A stretch of DNA of 64,000 nt from Panopea generosa (GCA_029582155.1 CM055908.1:19383406-19447405), one strand, 5' to 3'; shown: positions 46,213-59,037, counted from the stretch's first letter. The notes: generated by a model not told the origin, from the sequence alone. A program made the numbers and translations.

Positions 46213-46742
46213 GACTGTAGCTGTAGATTCGCAACGTCCAAATTTAGGTCTGCAGAGAACGCATGTGCTGCGTGCTGATTTTGCAGCAGGTTATGTACTA
46301 CCCTAACTGTTGACCACGTGGTATGACGACATCGGCAATTTTTGACTGGACAACGTGCGCACGCATGGCTCTCCGAAACGTTTTTATCTTCCATTTGTTT
46401 TCCGTTTGATATATAGACTCAGACATAAACATACAGCCTTAACAAAAAACCCAAAGTGTAGGTTAACTACGATACGTTTCTGTTTCGGACAGTTGTTAAT
46501 TGATACCGTCCGTGTATTTTATCGACTTGCTAATGTGTTGTACGTGGTTTGTTTTGTCATCACCATTAAACTTTGTACAACGGAACATATTTTGTTTGAA
46601 AATACCAACTTATCAAACTAATTACTTTTGTTACTCTTTCTACAGCTAGTCTACTGATGCTCCTGCAACTACAGCTGCTTCTGATACTACAATTGCTACT
46701 ACTATTTCTACTATTGCTAAAGGAACTATCATACTAATAGAA

Positions 46743-46814
46743 ATATGATGATGGTGATGATGATGATGATGATGGTGGTGGTAGTGGTGGTGGTAGTGGT
46801 GGTGGTGGTGGTGG

Positions 46815-46860
<46 letters not shown>

Positions 46861-46945
46861 AATGATGATGATGATGTTGACGACGATGGTGATGATGGTG
46901 ATGATAATAATTGATGATGATGATGATGATAATAATGATGGTGGT
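46743..46945. repeat. (ATG)n/(GTG)n microsatellite
   Basis: About 200 bp of atg and gtg trinucleotides on the plus strand. It lies upstream of the secreted-protein gene. Confidence 0.95.
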
Positions 46946-47169
46946 GATAACACTTTTACTATTAATACTACTAATGTTGCTACTGCTACTCTTACTGTTG
47001 CTGATGCTACTGCTGCTTCAAATTCAATTACCGCTTTTCATACATAAAACCACTTGATTTTATAGTATTATTTTTAATTTTAAAGATATTAAGGTAACTC
47101 ATGTACGGCTTTCTGAGTTAGGACTAGGACGACAGGATTCATTACTTAGTTTAAATTTATTTCTTTAAC

Positions 47170-47370
47170 TTCGATTGTGAAACAAGTTCTTACAACTTAG
47201 ACAAATCACGCTCAATGTCTTCCTGGTTACAACCAGTACTAAGCATATGGGGGGGGGGGGGGGGGGTCTTTCTCAAGTACACTACGCATAGCCGTGACGG
47301 AGGATCGAACCCACGAGCCTCCCACCATTCGCTCGATGTTCTACCACGGGACCACGCGCTCCACTAGGAT
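47170..47370 (-). mobile_element. SINE family 3, nearly full-length
   Basis: The minus-strand head 'gcgtggtcccgtggtagaac' and B box 'gggttcgatcctcc' are followed by the tail 'agtactggttgtaaccagg' and 'gagcgtgatttg'. An 18-nt G run (47249-47266) interrupts the tail at the same place where other copies have 'ccgcatatg'. Confidence 0.85.
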
Positions 47371-47374
47371 ATAT

Positions 47375-48365
47375 AATTAAAGTTCATAGTCCCAATTTGA
47401 TGATATCAAAGACATTATGACATGTACAACACGTGTTGCTGGATAAAATAAGAGACATTTACCGAAACACATGTAACGCATAATGGACACAAAATCCCCA
47501 AAACTCAGATCATCTCATTAACATAAACTGGACAAGATTGTAAGATTCTATTTATCACTTTTGACATAGTAACCGTAAGGTTTCACGGGGTCAGCCATAC
47601 TCACGATTCGCTGAACTTAATACGCACTCCTGAACCTTTAAACCACTTTATTTGATATTATATATTATATTAATACAGATTACCCACTGTCCGCAGCAAT
47701 AGTCCTCATTTCGTTTTCGTTTTGATTAAGCGAATACAGAGTTAAACCTACCAACTACTTTATCAGATGTAAATTTCACAGAAACGAATTCTTCAAACCT
47801 GTGAGGAATTCGTGCGAATCCTTCACATTTGTGTTACAAATACATGCGAATATGTCACAAATCAGACATGTGACATATACGTTTGGCTTTTTATTCACTT
47901 TTTGGTACGAATGTATTTTTTTACAGCCAGCTTACAGAATACAGTTTATCGCTTATATCAATGGTATGTTACAGTCTAGCAGCCATATTTTTCAAGCATT
48001 ATTGACAAACCGTATAACAAATATATACATGAATGACTAAAATATCTAAAAAGTTCAATAATGGGCAAGATCGTACCAGTATGACCAGATGCATAGCAAT
48101 TATTAATCATTCTGAGTCATATTTAGATATAATGTGAATGTTTTTTAAAATATTGGCCAAGTTGGAGTTTTGGTCAGATCAACTTCGTAACACCGTAACA
48201 CCAGTGTTATTTCCCGTGATTTTGCAAGAAACTGTATTTGATCTTTTTATTCAATATTAATCTTAATAATATTTGGATAGAATGTGTATGGCTATACAAG
48301 ATCGATTAGGCTTATATTGTTATTGTCCTCGATTTAGCAAACGTGTAACATTGTATTTGGTCAAG
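47375..48365. other. Intergenic, no gene recognised
   Basis: No convincing exons. The frame around 47801-48040 has no recognisable domain. Confidence 0.4.
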
Positions 48366-48369
48366 TTAA

Positions 48370-48890
48370 ACATTTTATTAGATCCAAGTTTACAAGAGTT
48401 ATCTAACGTATTAAATTGAGTAGGTCTTATAACTGACTGTAAAATCGTGTATGATGTTTTAATCCAATGTATGCAATGGCTGCTGAGATATCAACTTTAA
48501 CCAGAATTTCAGATATGGACATGATGGTATTTGCACGCAAAACTTTTAATCAGAAGAATTTCTAAGTCATACAAGGGACATGATTTGCATTATATTCGTG
48601 CAAGAGTTATTTAACTTATTTATTCAGTAGGTTTGATGACTGGGAGGTCTTGTAATCAAATACATTGAGTTGTTGGTGAGATATGGACATGATGGTAATT
48701 GCACGCAAAACTTTAACCAGAAGTCAAACAAGGGCCATAATTTGCAATATAGTAACGTAAGTGTTATCTAACTTAGTTGTTTTAGTAGGTTTGATGACTG
48801 GAAAGTCTTGTGTGAAGTTTCAATCAAGTACATGCAATGGTTACTGAGACCTAATTACATATGCAGTCATACATTGTGGAATTCTGAAAA
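48370..48890 (+). repeat. Diverged ~165-bp tandem repeat
   Basis: Three decayed units share 'gatatggacatgatggta', 'cacgcaaaacttt', 'ggtttgatgactgg' and 'caagggccataatttgca', spaced ~167 bp. The 'gggccataa' core and similar period link it to the cleaner array at 61905-62410. Confidence 0.7.
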
Positions 48891-49916
48891 CACAGTGCTA
48901 AGTATAACAGTATAATAATCTTAGAGTTCGGCCCTACAAGAGAAAACAAGACCGCACACCGTACAGCTGTACGTGGGCCAACTTAATACACGTTTGTTTC
49001 CGTTTAAATTGCACATCGCTATTGGGAATTATACTATATTCTATTCTGTTCTATTCTATTCTGCCGTTTTGTGTCGTGACGTTTTTCGTAGAAACAATAA
49101 TTCATTGCATTATTGTCGAACCCTTTTTTACATGCGAAAAATACGCGTTTGTTCTACTAGAGGTATACATGCCAAACGAAAATTTCACAAATTTGTGACA
49201 TATTCGCAAGTATTTGTAACAAAAAAGGATTCGCACGATAATAGTTATTATGCCGGAGTGAAGTTCCGCCCAAATAAAACTTAAATAAAACTTAAATAGA
49301 TTCGTTGCGAGTAGTAAAGGGACAAACGGACATCCACACTTCTTTTGTAGTAGGGGCTAGTTCCAGTTTTGTCGTTCGCCAATTAACGGATGCATTTTTG
49401 GTCCCTTAAATAAAGGTTTTGGAAACAGTGGTCTTGTTTTAATGTAATCGGACGCATATATCATTTTGGCAAAAAAGGGCGTATTTTGCTGTAAAAAAAT
49501 GTTATGATAAAGAATAGTGCAATTTACGAAAAAAAAAATGCGCCGTTGCTGTTTTTGCAAAAACTACGAGTTTTGCATAGCCACTCAACAGCACCGGCGT
49601 TTGTCGTTGTTTCGTGAATTTTCATAAAATATTAAGAAAATGATCTGCCAAATTTTTATCGGAAGCGGACACGTTTTTTTCTCCGATTTTTACACCACTC
49701 CATACCGTTAGGTCACGTGTGTTCAAGTTTGCCAGAGCATATATGCTACCTTCGGGACAGAAAGGTTATTGAGAGGACGAATTTTTAAATTTCACAATTT
49801 CGACCCTGTAAGGAACCCTTTGTGCCCTTTTGGAAATTCCATCCTCCACATTGAACCAAATTTAATTTGCTAAGACTAGACAATGCTTCAGATTTCTAAA
49901 TATAACTTAGTATTAA

Positions 49917-50402
49917 AGCAACACATCCACGTTTAAACTTTTTTAAAAAGTTTTTCAATTGAGTTGTGAGCACATTTCCCATACATAAATATATGGTCAG
50001 TGAGCTGTATATGTGCTAACAAACACTATCCAGAATGCTTTAGAATTATAAAAAAAGATGTTCAAATTATAAAGCGTGACAAACGCTTTATAAATTATAT
50101 TTAAATTTCCGAGGATTCCAACTTGGCTTCAAATTGAATTATGCGAGTCGTATTAAAAAACTTCACGTTTTAGTGCGTAGTGTACTTTACCAGCCTTGAA
50201 AGTCATTTTGACAATTTTTTTTACTCGGGTGAGTTACACGCTTGTTTTATAAAGTGTTTGTCACGCATTATAATGTGGGCATCATTTTGTTCCGGATTGT
50301 GTTTATATGCTCATATACAGCTAATTAATTATGTTTGTATGGGAAATGTGCTCATAACTCAATTAATTTTTTTTTTTTAAGTTCAAACGTGGATGTGTTG
50401 CT
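49917..50402. mobile_element. Large foldback MITE, TTAA-flanked
   Basis: The termini AGCAACACATCCACGTTTAA and, inverted, AGCAACACATCCACGTTTGA continue as inverted repeats for ~70-100 bp through 'gagcacatttcccataca'. Even the interior pairs ('aaagcgtgacaaacgcttta' with the copy near 50260). TTAA on both sides (49913-49916, 50403-50406) suggests a TTAA target, but the ends differ from the CCCTTTA MITE family. Confidence 0.85.
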
Positions 50403-50820
50403 TTAAACAAATGGATAAGAAAATTTGATTTTTTAAAATATTTTCCCCATAGTATTCGTAGATAAACCCAAAGTCCCCTTACACGGCTCCTATATACCCT
50501 AGCTCCTTGACTTGCAAAAACTTAAAACATCACAGACATATCTCATAATTTGACCAGTAGAGCTTAAATAAGCACATCCTATATCCCGTTGTTAAGATGA
50601 CAAGTGTCTGGGCTGTAACGGTTAACATGATTATAATACCGAGTTGACAGCTCACTCTTAAACATAAAATATGCGGATTGCGACGTGGTCAAATTGATGA
50701 CACAAACACAATCGTTGAGCGTGTCACAGAAACCGCTTAATCAGGTGGGTGTTTGTGTGCATGAAGCGGCTCTGTTTTCATAAATCATAAATAATTATAG
50801 AAATAAATGATGAGGATTTG

Positions 50821-51290
50821 AGCAAGCAGGCAGGCAGGCAGGCAGGCAGGTAGGCAGGCAGGCAGGCAGGCAAGCAAGCAAGCAAGCAAAACAAGTAGTT
50901 GGTTGAATATTTAGCGTCATTTTTATGCCATCGAGGGCTAACAGACGATCAGTTAACCTAACCACTGTTTCCTGGGATTAACCAGTACTCGAGCACACCC
51001 CATCTCCGCAAGTAACTGATAACTTTCCCACTTGAATCAGTGGTGAGAGACGAATGATAATGAGACACAATGTCGTATATCAATCATCACGGAGACTGTT
51101 GCCGGGCGGGGGATTCGAACTCACGACCCCTGGATTGATAGTCAGACGTGTAACCGACTGAGCTAATCGGGCCCGGCACAAAAAAAAAAGTAAGCAAGTT
51201 AGTAAATTAGTAAGTAAGTAAGTAAGTAAACAAGTACGTAAGTAAGCCAGCCTGCCAGCCAGCCAGTCACCCAGTCAGCAAGCAAGCACG
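50821..51290. repeat. Tetranucleotide repeats on both sides of a SINE
   Basis: (GGCA)n then (AAGC)n at 50821-50888, and (GTAA)n, (CCAG)n and (AAGC)n at 51190-51290, with a SINE between. The motif returns to AAGC at the far right end, so the flanks probably formed one composite tract before insertion. Confidence 0.8.
50889..51180 (-). mobile_element. SINE family 2, full-length, minus strand
   Basis: Minus-strand head 'cgattagctcagtcggttac' and B box 'gagttcgaatcccc', with body and end 'cgatggcataaaaatgacg' and tail 'ctaaatattcaaccaac'. It is the cleanest copy of the family together with 28314. Confidence 0.9.
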
Positions 51291-51744
51291 TCTATAAGAA
51301 ATATTTTATTATAGTGACAAGTGTATGATATATTTTAACAAGTTTACCCCGGTGGGGGAGGGGGTGGGGGTGGTGGGCACTCCATATATCTTGTATAGTA
51401 CATAATTATGTGCCGCCGTTTAAACCTCTCTTTTTGGAAACTTATGATGTAGAGTTTTTACTCCTGTTTCTTCTGCACAATGCGATGTGGAGCTTTCACC
51501 CTCTTTTCTGGACACATAATATAGACTTGTGACCCCATGTTCAATCCGGGCACGGTGACCTAACGCCGTAGTTTATATACTTTATTAATATCACCATCAT
51601 GAACCTTCACATTATTAAGCAATTTAATCATGGCTTGTTGACATTATGACATATTTTATATAATATATTGATGTTACAGGGAGACAGTAGCTTATGCCAT
51701 TGTGTGGTCAAAGTTGTATATAGATTAAATGTAGTGTTTCGACC

Positions 51745-51888
51745 CACAGGGGAACGGCGCCTAGCAAATATCCCCCTAAAAAGAAATAAAATATAAAAAA
51801 AACTCTCTATATGCCAAACAATTGAGAAAAATAATAATATTTTTTTAACAATATAGATTTTTTTTTCAATTGTTGGGCAAATAGAGAG

Positions 51889-51953
<65 letters not shown>

Positions 51954-52002
51954 GAGGAGCAGGGTGTTGAGGTGGGTATTTGCTAGGTGCCTTACCCCTG
52001 TG
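51745..52002. mobile_element. hAT-like MITE with 8-bp TSD and internal (AT)n
   Basis: Ends CACAGGGGAACGGCGCCTAG and, inverted, CACAGGGGTAAGGCACCTAG. Flanking 8-mers are TTTCGACC (51737-51744) and TTTCGACT (52003-52010). A second inner inverted repeat ('ctctctatatgcc' / 'gggcaaatagagag') surrounds 'aataatattttttt'. A ~60-bp (AT)n tract (51889-51950) makes the element asymmetric. Confidence 0.85.
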
Positions 52003-52014
52003 TTTCGACTCCTA

Positions 52015-53560
52015 TAATTGGTTTTAATGTAGGGCTTTGACCACCAATTTTAGGCTGCAATACAGAGTTTGTGCTTATGTTTTGAAGTTTACAGGGCACA
52101 TATGTACATTTTCAATTGCTCCCTAAACCCACCCGAGAAGTTTACATTTCATTATGATTTCAACAAAGCCAATAAGTCATTTCGCGACAAACAGTACATT
52201 CTTTATGACAAAATATTGTATACATAATAAAGCTTGAAGGGAGGTAATAAAATAAAAAATAAAAGTTTCAGCGTTGAACAATGGAAAGTGGCGTAAGAAA
52301 TTCGGTTATTTACTCTATACGCATTACAATAATGTTGACTGTTCAAAATGTGCGCTTTTACCACTTATTTCCCTTTCTTCATATGCAATTGAACTACCTC
52401 GGCGAAGTTCGTATATCAAGACAGTTGACGGAAATTAAAGAGATTGTGCGATTCAAATAACTATAACTGTTTTAGGTTTATGAAGTATAATTAATGATGT
52501 ATTGTTCTTATCAATTATTTTCACAACAAGATTAACAAACAGATTGTTTTAACATGAATGATGAGGCGATCTGTGCTAACGTTTATATAGACGAACCTTA
52601 ATGGTGCCCATTAACTTTTAAATAATTAAAAAATCATGAAAATTATTATGCGTATACTGATTACATATCTTACATATCTATTCAGGAATGTAAAGCATGT
52701 CATGGCACGTGCATGGCGTGCTCTTCTATACTATATTCACAATCGTACTTTCTCTACAAAAGTGAGCTATGGACATGGACGAGATGTCCGATTGCGTTTG
52801 TGAAAGGGAGGTAAATATTAGGGGGTGGGGTGGAATCAACAGTTTGGCACTGCATTTCATAGTATATTATTGAACTTTTATGCCCCTTTCCATTGTTTAA
52901 CTCCCCAACTTTCAATTTTTATTTTATTATCTACCTTATGACGTCTATCCCATGGTGCTGGTGGTTGAATCAGTGAATTAACGACTTGTTAAAAAGTCTC
53001 TGGTTAAATCAACACTTGTAAGAAACTGTAGGACTGGAGGCAATTTGGTTTTAAAAATATGCTAAAGAGCAAAAAAACAAAAACAAAAAAACGCACAAAA
53101 AATACAACATCAATGCTGCATGTCTAATTTTATTATTTATTCCGAAGCATTTCCGAAAAATATAAATAATACACTGAAATAATGAACGGTGATGATTTTT
53201 GGTCAGCCTGTGTGGGTCTAAGATATTAAAATTGCTGTATGTTCCTTTAATTGGCCATATAGCGTTGGTCATTTTTAACGCTGGCTGTGATTTTTAGTAA
53301 AACAAGATTATTTGCGTCGAAGAAAACCACTCCCTATAATATAGGCGAGGAAGATGGTGCTTACTACACCGTATCGTTGTGGACACGGAGAAGGTGTTCC
53401 GCAACCCTGCCCCGAACAGCTCAATAGTATCAATCATTCTTGGGGGTGGGGACTATTAAAATATCTAAAAAAAAAAAGATTCGCAGAAACTTACTATTAG
53501 GACCTCTACAAATTAGAAAGGTGAGAACTCATGACGCACCAGAAAAGAAAATTGACGAGA
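52015..53560. other. Intergenic, no gene recognised
   Basis: AT-rich DNA without supported exons. The phrase 'gaagggaggta' occurs near 52236 and in similar form near 52804. Nothing further. Confidence 0.4.
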
Positions 53561-53565
53561 AAGAA

Positions 53566-53575
53566 AGAGAGAAAT

Positions 53576-53632
<57 letters not shown>
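53566..53632. repeat. (AG)n microsatellite
   Basis: Almost uninterrupted ag dinucleotides. The minus-strand LSLSLS frames over it are artefacts. Confidence 0.97.
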
Positions 53633-53640
<8 letters not shown>

Positions 53641-53815
53641 AGGAAGTGGCATGTAAAAAAAGATAAATTGAAATGAAGAGGAGATATATCATAATAGGAG
53701 GTATATACAAATAAAATAAATAAACGGGGCTTACGTTTCAATACACAGTAATGCTGCATTATGTATTGCACTGTTATATTAACACCTCAAGTTGACATAA
53801 ACACACGATATATTG

Positions 53816-53975
53816 GTGAAAAGTCGAAAACTACGATGGTGAAAAGTCGAAACTACGATGGTGAAAAGACGAAACAACGATGGTGAAAAGTTGAAAATAC
53901 GATGGTGAAAAGTCGAAACAACGATGGGGAAAAGTCGAAACTACGATGGTGAAAAGTCGAAACAACGATGGTAAA
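53816..53975 (+). repeat. 22-bp tandem repeat (~7 units)
   Basis: The unit 'gaaaagtcgaaactacgatg' plus 'gt', with few substitutions. Confidence 0.93.
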
Positions 53976-54432
53976 AAGTTTCTATTGTTTGTTGTTAAAA
54001 CGTTCTTGTTAAATCAAATACAATAGTTTTTTTGTTTTAAAAAAATATGTCTCGTAAAAATTTCAACATTTTTCATTTTTGTTCCGTAAGAATTTAAATT
54101 CAAAAGAAAAAAATATTAAATAACTTATACTTGGAAATGTCATCAGTTTTACCAGCTTTACTTTGGTACCAAAATTATTCAGACAAAGATTCATAGAGTA
54201 ATTAAAGAATTATTGAAGGTGCCACCAGAAATTTCAGCCGTGTACATTTTATTTCTATTAGCCGGACAGTCTCTGTAATTAAGCCACTGGTAATACATAT
54301 TGAATGACTGGTGAAACTCCTACATTTGTTATCAAATTTACACCAATTCTCAGTAACACTGCCCATATATATTCTCATAACAGTGTTTTGGTACACTGGT
54401 GAGGTCAATGTTTATTTTTATATGTGTTTTAA

Positions 54433-54685
54433 CCATTTATTCATAGATACGCGTTTCCCCGCACCAGTCCCAGAAGGCCTTTAAACAGTGCAGGAAGAGT
54501 TCAGATAGCTCGTAACGAGAAATCTGAACACTTCCTGCACTGTTAACCACTTTGTCAGTTGATATAAACATAATTCACCCAATAATTCAAAAGCCTTCTA
54601 TATAAGGTGTTCAAAGCCTTCTATATAAGGTGTTCAAAGCCTTCTATATTAGAGGTGTCCAAAGGCGTTTATTTGAAGTAAACAG
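54433..54685. mobile_element. TTAA-flanked palindromic MITE, copy 4 (degraded)
   Basis: TTAA at 54429-54432 and 54686-54689. The termini are mutated (CCATTTATTCATAG, GAAGTAAACAG), but the central palindrome 'cagtgcaggaagagttcaga' and right-arm repeats match copy 2. It is the oldest copy by divergence. Confidence 0.8.
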
Positions 54686-54689
54686 TTAA

Positions 54690-55715
54690 GGTACTTTTCA
54701 GGCTCTACCAAAATAACACAGTCACGAGCGCTACATTATGTAAATTCCAAAAAATAAATAAATATCGAAAGCGCTGATTTGATATTAACATTACCTGCGA
54801 CAAATCAAAACAGTTTATTTTATTTAACCACTTTATACTTTTTAAGATGGTGGTGTTTTATCCAATGTTTGATTTTAGTTCGTTTTGCAGCTAAACTCTA
54901 CGCCGAATACATGAAATATCCTTTTCTCAACTTGTGCCATCAAACTGAAGCTACTTACGTTACCATGATGTTGATGCAGGTGTTGCAATGGGTATGTCGG
55001 CAGATGCGATTATTATTTACATGATTTTCTGTTGGACAATATGTGTGGCAAAATAATATTTATTATATCGGCATTAATGTCCCTGAACACGTTTCTGACT
55101 TACGTAGATCTGCATGCTTATGGTGCATTAGGAAGTTTGATTCTGTGTGATACTTACGTTACTCGTTACGTTACTTTTTCAATAACAGCTACTCCACATA
55201 ACCCCACGTGCATCAGTGAAATAAAAGTGATGAACTTTACATTTGATATAACAGCACCATTAATAAAGAGCCGTTGTCACTAGTCTTAAAAGTTGGCTTG
55301 AATATTCAAGACCAATACTTACGTTACCGATACTTACGTTACTACTATTGGCGGAATTTCATGAGTAAGCATCCTGTACACAGCATAACGCCATTAAGAA
55401 TAAGACAGCCATAGTATTTTATCTCTCCGACAACGTTTCCATTTTCGTGGTATTTGTTTATTTCAGACATCATAATAGTCATCTAGAAAACACCATAAAG
55501 GTAGGTGCATATTTCATTTGCAAAATAATGTCACTTGTTAATAATTAGTTGTTCATTGACGGATGGGTAGATCAGTGTTGAGTAGATTATTAATGCCAAT
55601 CAGATATAATACACACATTTATGTAAGCATGTATGGTACTTACGTTTCTGCATGGTAACGTAAGTATCAGTGAATGTGCTCCGGCATGCAACTTAATATG
55701 AGTGATGCGCGTTTA
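54690..55715. other. Intergenic with clustered 'acttacgttac' motifs
   Basis: No gene. The decamer-like motif 'acttacgtta' appears at least six times (near 54952, 55152, 55317, 55330, 55638), once as the inverted form 'gtaacgtaagta' (~55660). Confidence 0.5.
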
Positions 55716-55716
55716 T

Positions 55717-55880
55717 GGAGCGCGTGGTCCAGTGGTAGAGCACTGAATCCATGATCGGAGGGTCGTGGGTTCGATCCTCCGTAGCGGCTATGTGTGGTGT
55801 CCTTGAGCAAGACAATTTTCCGCATATGCTTAGTACTGGTTCCAAAAAGGAAGACTTCGAGAGCGTGATTTGCTATCTGT
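55717..55880 (+). mobile_element. SINE family 3, full head and tail
   Basis: Head 'gcgcgtggtccagtggtaga', B box 'gggttcgatcctcc', tail 'gtgtccttgagcaagac', 'cgcatatgcttagtactggt' and 'tcgagagcgtgatttgc'. Its tail runs without a break into the 45-bp array. Confidence 0.9.
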
Positions 55881-57100
55881 CTTTACACCATCAGCTGTGT
55901 GTAATATAAAGAAGGTGCTATCTGACTTTACACCAACAGCTGTGTATGATATAACGAAGGTGCTATATGTCTTTACAACAACTGCTGTGTGTGATATAAC
56001 GAAGGTGCTATCTGACTTACACCAACAGCTGTGTGTAATATAACGAAGGTGCTATCTGATTTTACATACACAGTTGTGTGTAATATAATGAAAATGCTAT
56101 CTGACTTTACACCAACAACTGTGTGTGATATAACGAAGGTGTTATCTGACTTTATACCAACAGCTGTGAGGTACTTTCTGACTACACACCAACAGCTGTA
56201 ATGTACTGGTTCCAAAAAGGAAGACTTCGAAGCGTGATTTGCTATCTGTCTTTACACCAACAGCTGTGTGTAATATAAAGAAGGTGCTATCCGACTTTAC
56301 ACCAACAGCTGTGTATGATATTACAAAGGTGCTATCTGACTTTACATCAACAGCTGTGTATGATATAACGAATGTGCTATCTCTCTTTACACCAACAGCT
56401 GTGTGTGATATAATGAAGGTGCTATCTGACTACACCAACAGCTGTGTGTGATATAATGAAGGTGCTACCTGTCTTTACATCAACAGCTGTGTGTGATATA
56501 ATGAAGTTGCTATCTTACTTTACACCAACAGCTGTGTGTGATATAATGAAGGTGCTATCTGACTTAACCAACAGCTGTGTGTGATATAACGAAGGTGCTA
56601 TACGACTTTACACCAAAAGTTGTGTGTGATATAACGAAGGTGCTATCTGTCTTTACACCAACAGCTGTGTGTGATATAATGACAGTGCTACCTGTTTACA
56701 CCAACAGTTGTGTGTGATATAATGAAGATGCTACCTGTCTTTACACCAATAACTGTGTGTGATATAATGAAGGTGCAACCTGTCTTTACACCAACAGCTG
56801 TGTGTGATATAATGAAGGTGTTACCTCTCTTTACAACAACAGCTGTGTGTGATATAATGAAGGTGCAACCTGTCTTTACACCAACAGCTGTGTGTGATAT
56901 AATGAAGGTGTTACCTGTCTTTACAACAACAGCTGTGTGTGATATAATGAAGGTGCTATCTGACTTTACCTTAACAGTTGTGTGTGATATTACGGAAGTG
57001 CTATCAGATTTAATATTGACAGCTTTATGTGATAAGACAGTGCTATGTGACTTATGGGTAGCTTTGACAGTTGTATATGATATGACAGAAGTACTATCTG
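55875..57100 (+). repeat. 45-bp minisatellite (~26 units) grown from a SINE tail
   Basis: The unit is built from 'ctatctgactttacaccaac' plus 'agctgtgtgtgatataacga' plus 'aggtg', with indels. A copy of the SINE tail ('gtactggttccaaaaaggaa', 'gacttcgaagcgtgatttgc') reappears inside at ~56197-56240, so array and SINE tail were amplified together. Reading frames here are repeat translations. Confidence 0.92.
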
Positions 57101-57357
57101 TCTAGTGATAGAGTGTCCGCCTCGCATGTGGAAGGTCATTGGTTTGATCCCCTTGCTTGGTGCTGAGCATTTAGAGGGTAGTTCTAGGTCTGCCCAGCCC
57201 AGTGTCAGTATAATTTGAATGTTTGTGGTCTCATTCCATGTGTCTGCAGCATGATACTCCAGTATGGCAGCGCTCTGAATACTGTCTCTCAAGTAGACAA
57301 TGTCACGATATGACTGAAATATTTTTTTAAAGCGATGCTAAACACCATATAACAAAC
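57100..57357 (+). mobile_element. SINE family 1, fused to the 45-bp array
   Basis: The head starts inside the A box ('tctagtgatagagtgtccg') immediately after the last array unit, and the tail ends 'gcgatgctaaacaccatata'. The 5' end and part of the B-box region are missing. Confidence 0.85.
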
Positions 57358-57359
57358 AT

Positions 57360-58885
57360 ATATAATAGTTATTTTCTGTATTTGAAAAAAGCATTTGTCA
57401 GTAAGGAAATCGTATAAAAACAAAAAGTCTATATTTAAAATGTATATTACTTTGTTATGAACAAAGGTTTAATTCTCATATTATAAATAACTACAAAAAC
57501 GTTGAGTCAATTTTAATCAATTTGTTAACAAATATTGCACAAATTTAATAATTTACATGTGCTAATGATAAGGTATAAACAAGGGCTTTACATAAAGATG
57601 GCAGCCTATACCTTGTACATGTTAAAATAGACATGTACATCAAAAACACTGGATTGTACTATCACAGATGGATGTTGGCTGTTTATCAACATTTGAATGA
57701 TGTAAAAATAGAATTAACAAAGAACAAAATAATCAATCACACAACAAGTGATCACCAAGTTGACAGATCTGCGACTCCTAGAAGTGTGTCAACAACTCTT
57801 GCACTCTCTGGATACAGATACGAATGGGAGAAGGGCTGATTAACGATAATTTTTCCTAAAATGATAATGCCATCTAGAGCATTGCATTATAACTTTCTAT
57901 TGTAGAATCATAAATTGATTAAAAGCGTTTTTTTTTGTTTTTTTTAAATAAAATGAAAAGCCTTAAAACATTATATATAAAGGCTAAAACATTGGAAAAA
58001 TAACTGTTTTTTATCTCTTACAGTTTCTTTTTTTATCTTTTAATAGAATTATGCAGATTTTGAAGAAACTCTCCGGGTATTCTGGGACATTGTTCTATTT
58101 TAAGTTACGGTAAGCAGCTAATCTAGAGAAAGAAGGTTAACATTAAGATAGCAGTAAATAATAGTAGATAATAGTAGAAAAGGAGGTAATTTAGGGGCAC
58201 ATTTCTATTGAACAATTAATGTATAAAACATGCATTGCCATATACCATTAATAGATTGGGTATGATTTATTAACAGCAAACATACTCATGTTTTTTTAAC
58301 TGTAAGTTTGGTAATATACTGATTTGTTGTTTAATATTTTTTATTTTGTTTAATAAATACAACCATTAACTTTAAAAAGGAATATAAAGCCATTTGGAGC
58401 TCCAAGTATCATTATCTGGATATTTTCAAATTTTGTAAAAAAAATTGATGTCATGCAAAAAAAAAATTCAAAGAAAAAATCAGGTGAAATTCTTAAACAA
58501 ATAAAAACATTTGAAAGCTGAGTTGTTAAAAACAATTTCACGTTTTTACTATTTCTGAGGAATTTCACATTAATGATTTTTATTTCAAAAGTATTTCAAA
58601 TAATTATTTTGGATGTATTTCACACAATTATTCTGCAACATTTACTGTGACTTTCATGTTATTGATATACTGATCAATAACCAATAGTCATACTCTCAAA
58701 CACACATTTGTACGGACATACACTGAATACACAAATACGAATAATGATTTGTTTTGTTTTTGTTTATCCAATCAGGACACACTTTCTTTCATTTTTTGTA
58801 TTTTGGGAAATATTAATACATTGATAAAGTGAATGTGAACATCTTTGACAATAATTAACTTATACAGTAATTATGAAGACTTTTG
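57360..58885. other. Intergenic, no gene recognised
   Basis: AT-rich. The frame at 57633-57839 has no recognisable domain or splice context. Confidence 0.4.
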
Positions 58886-58889
58886 ACAA

Positions 58890-59037
58890 ACATAAATTCA
58901 TTTACACTGTCTTGCATCTTGGCAAACATTATTTCATTTACACAAACCCTTTACAAATCAAGTCTCATTTACACAAACACTTTACAAATGAAGTCTCATT
59001 TACACAAACCCTTTACAAATGAAGTTTCTTTTACACA
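58890..59037 (+). repeat. ~33-bp tandem repeat
   Basis: Four units of 'catttacacaaaccctttac' plus 'aaatgaagtct'. Confidence 0.85.

Noticed and set aside
46729-47047. Met/Val- and Ile/Thr-rich frames
   Set aside because: Translations of the (ATG)n/(GTG)n microsatellite.
53513-53771. Ser/Leu-repeat proteins
   Set aside because: Translations of the (AG)n tract.
56239-57105. Frames with repeated VCDIMKVL
   Set aside because: Translations of the 45-bp minisatellite.
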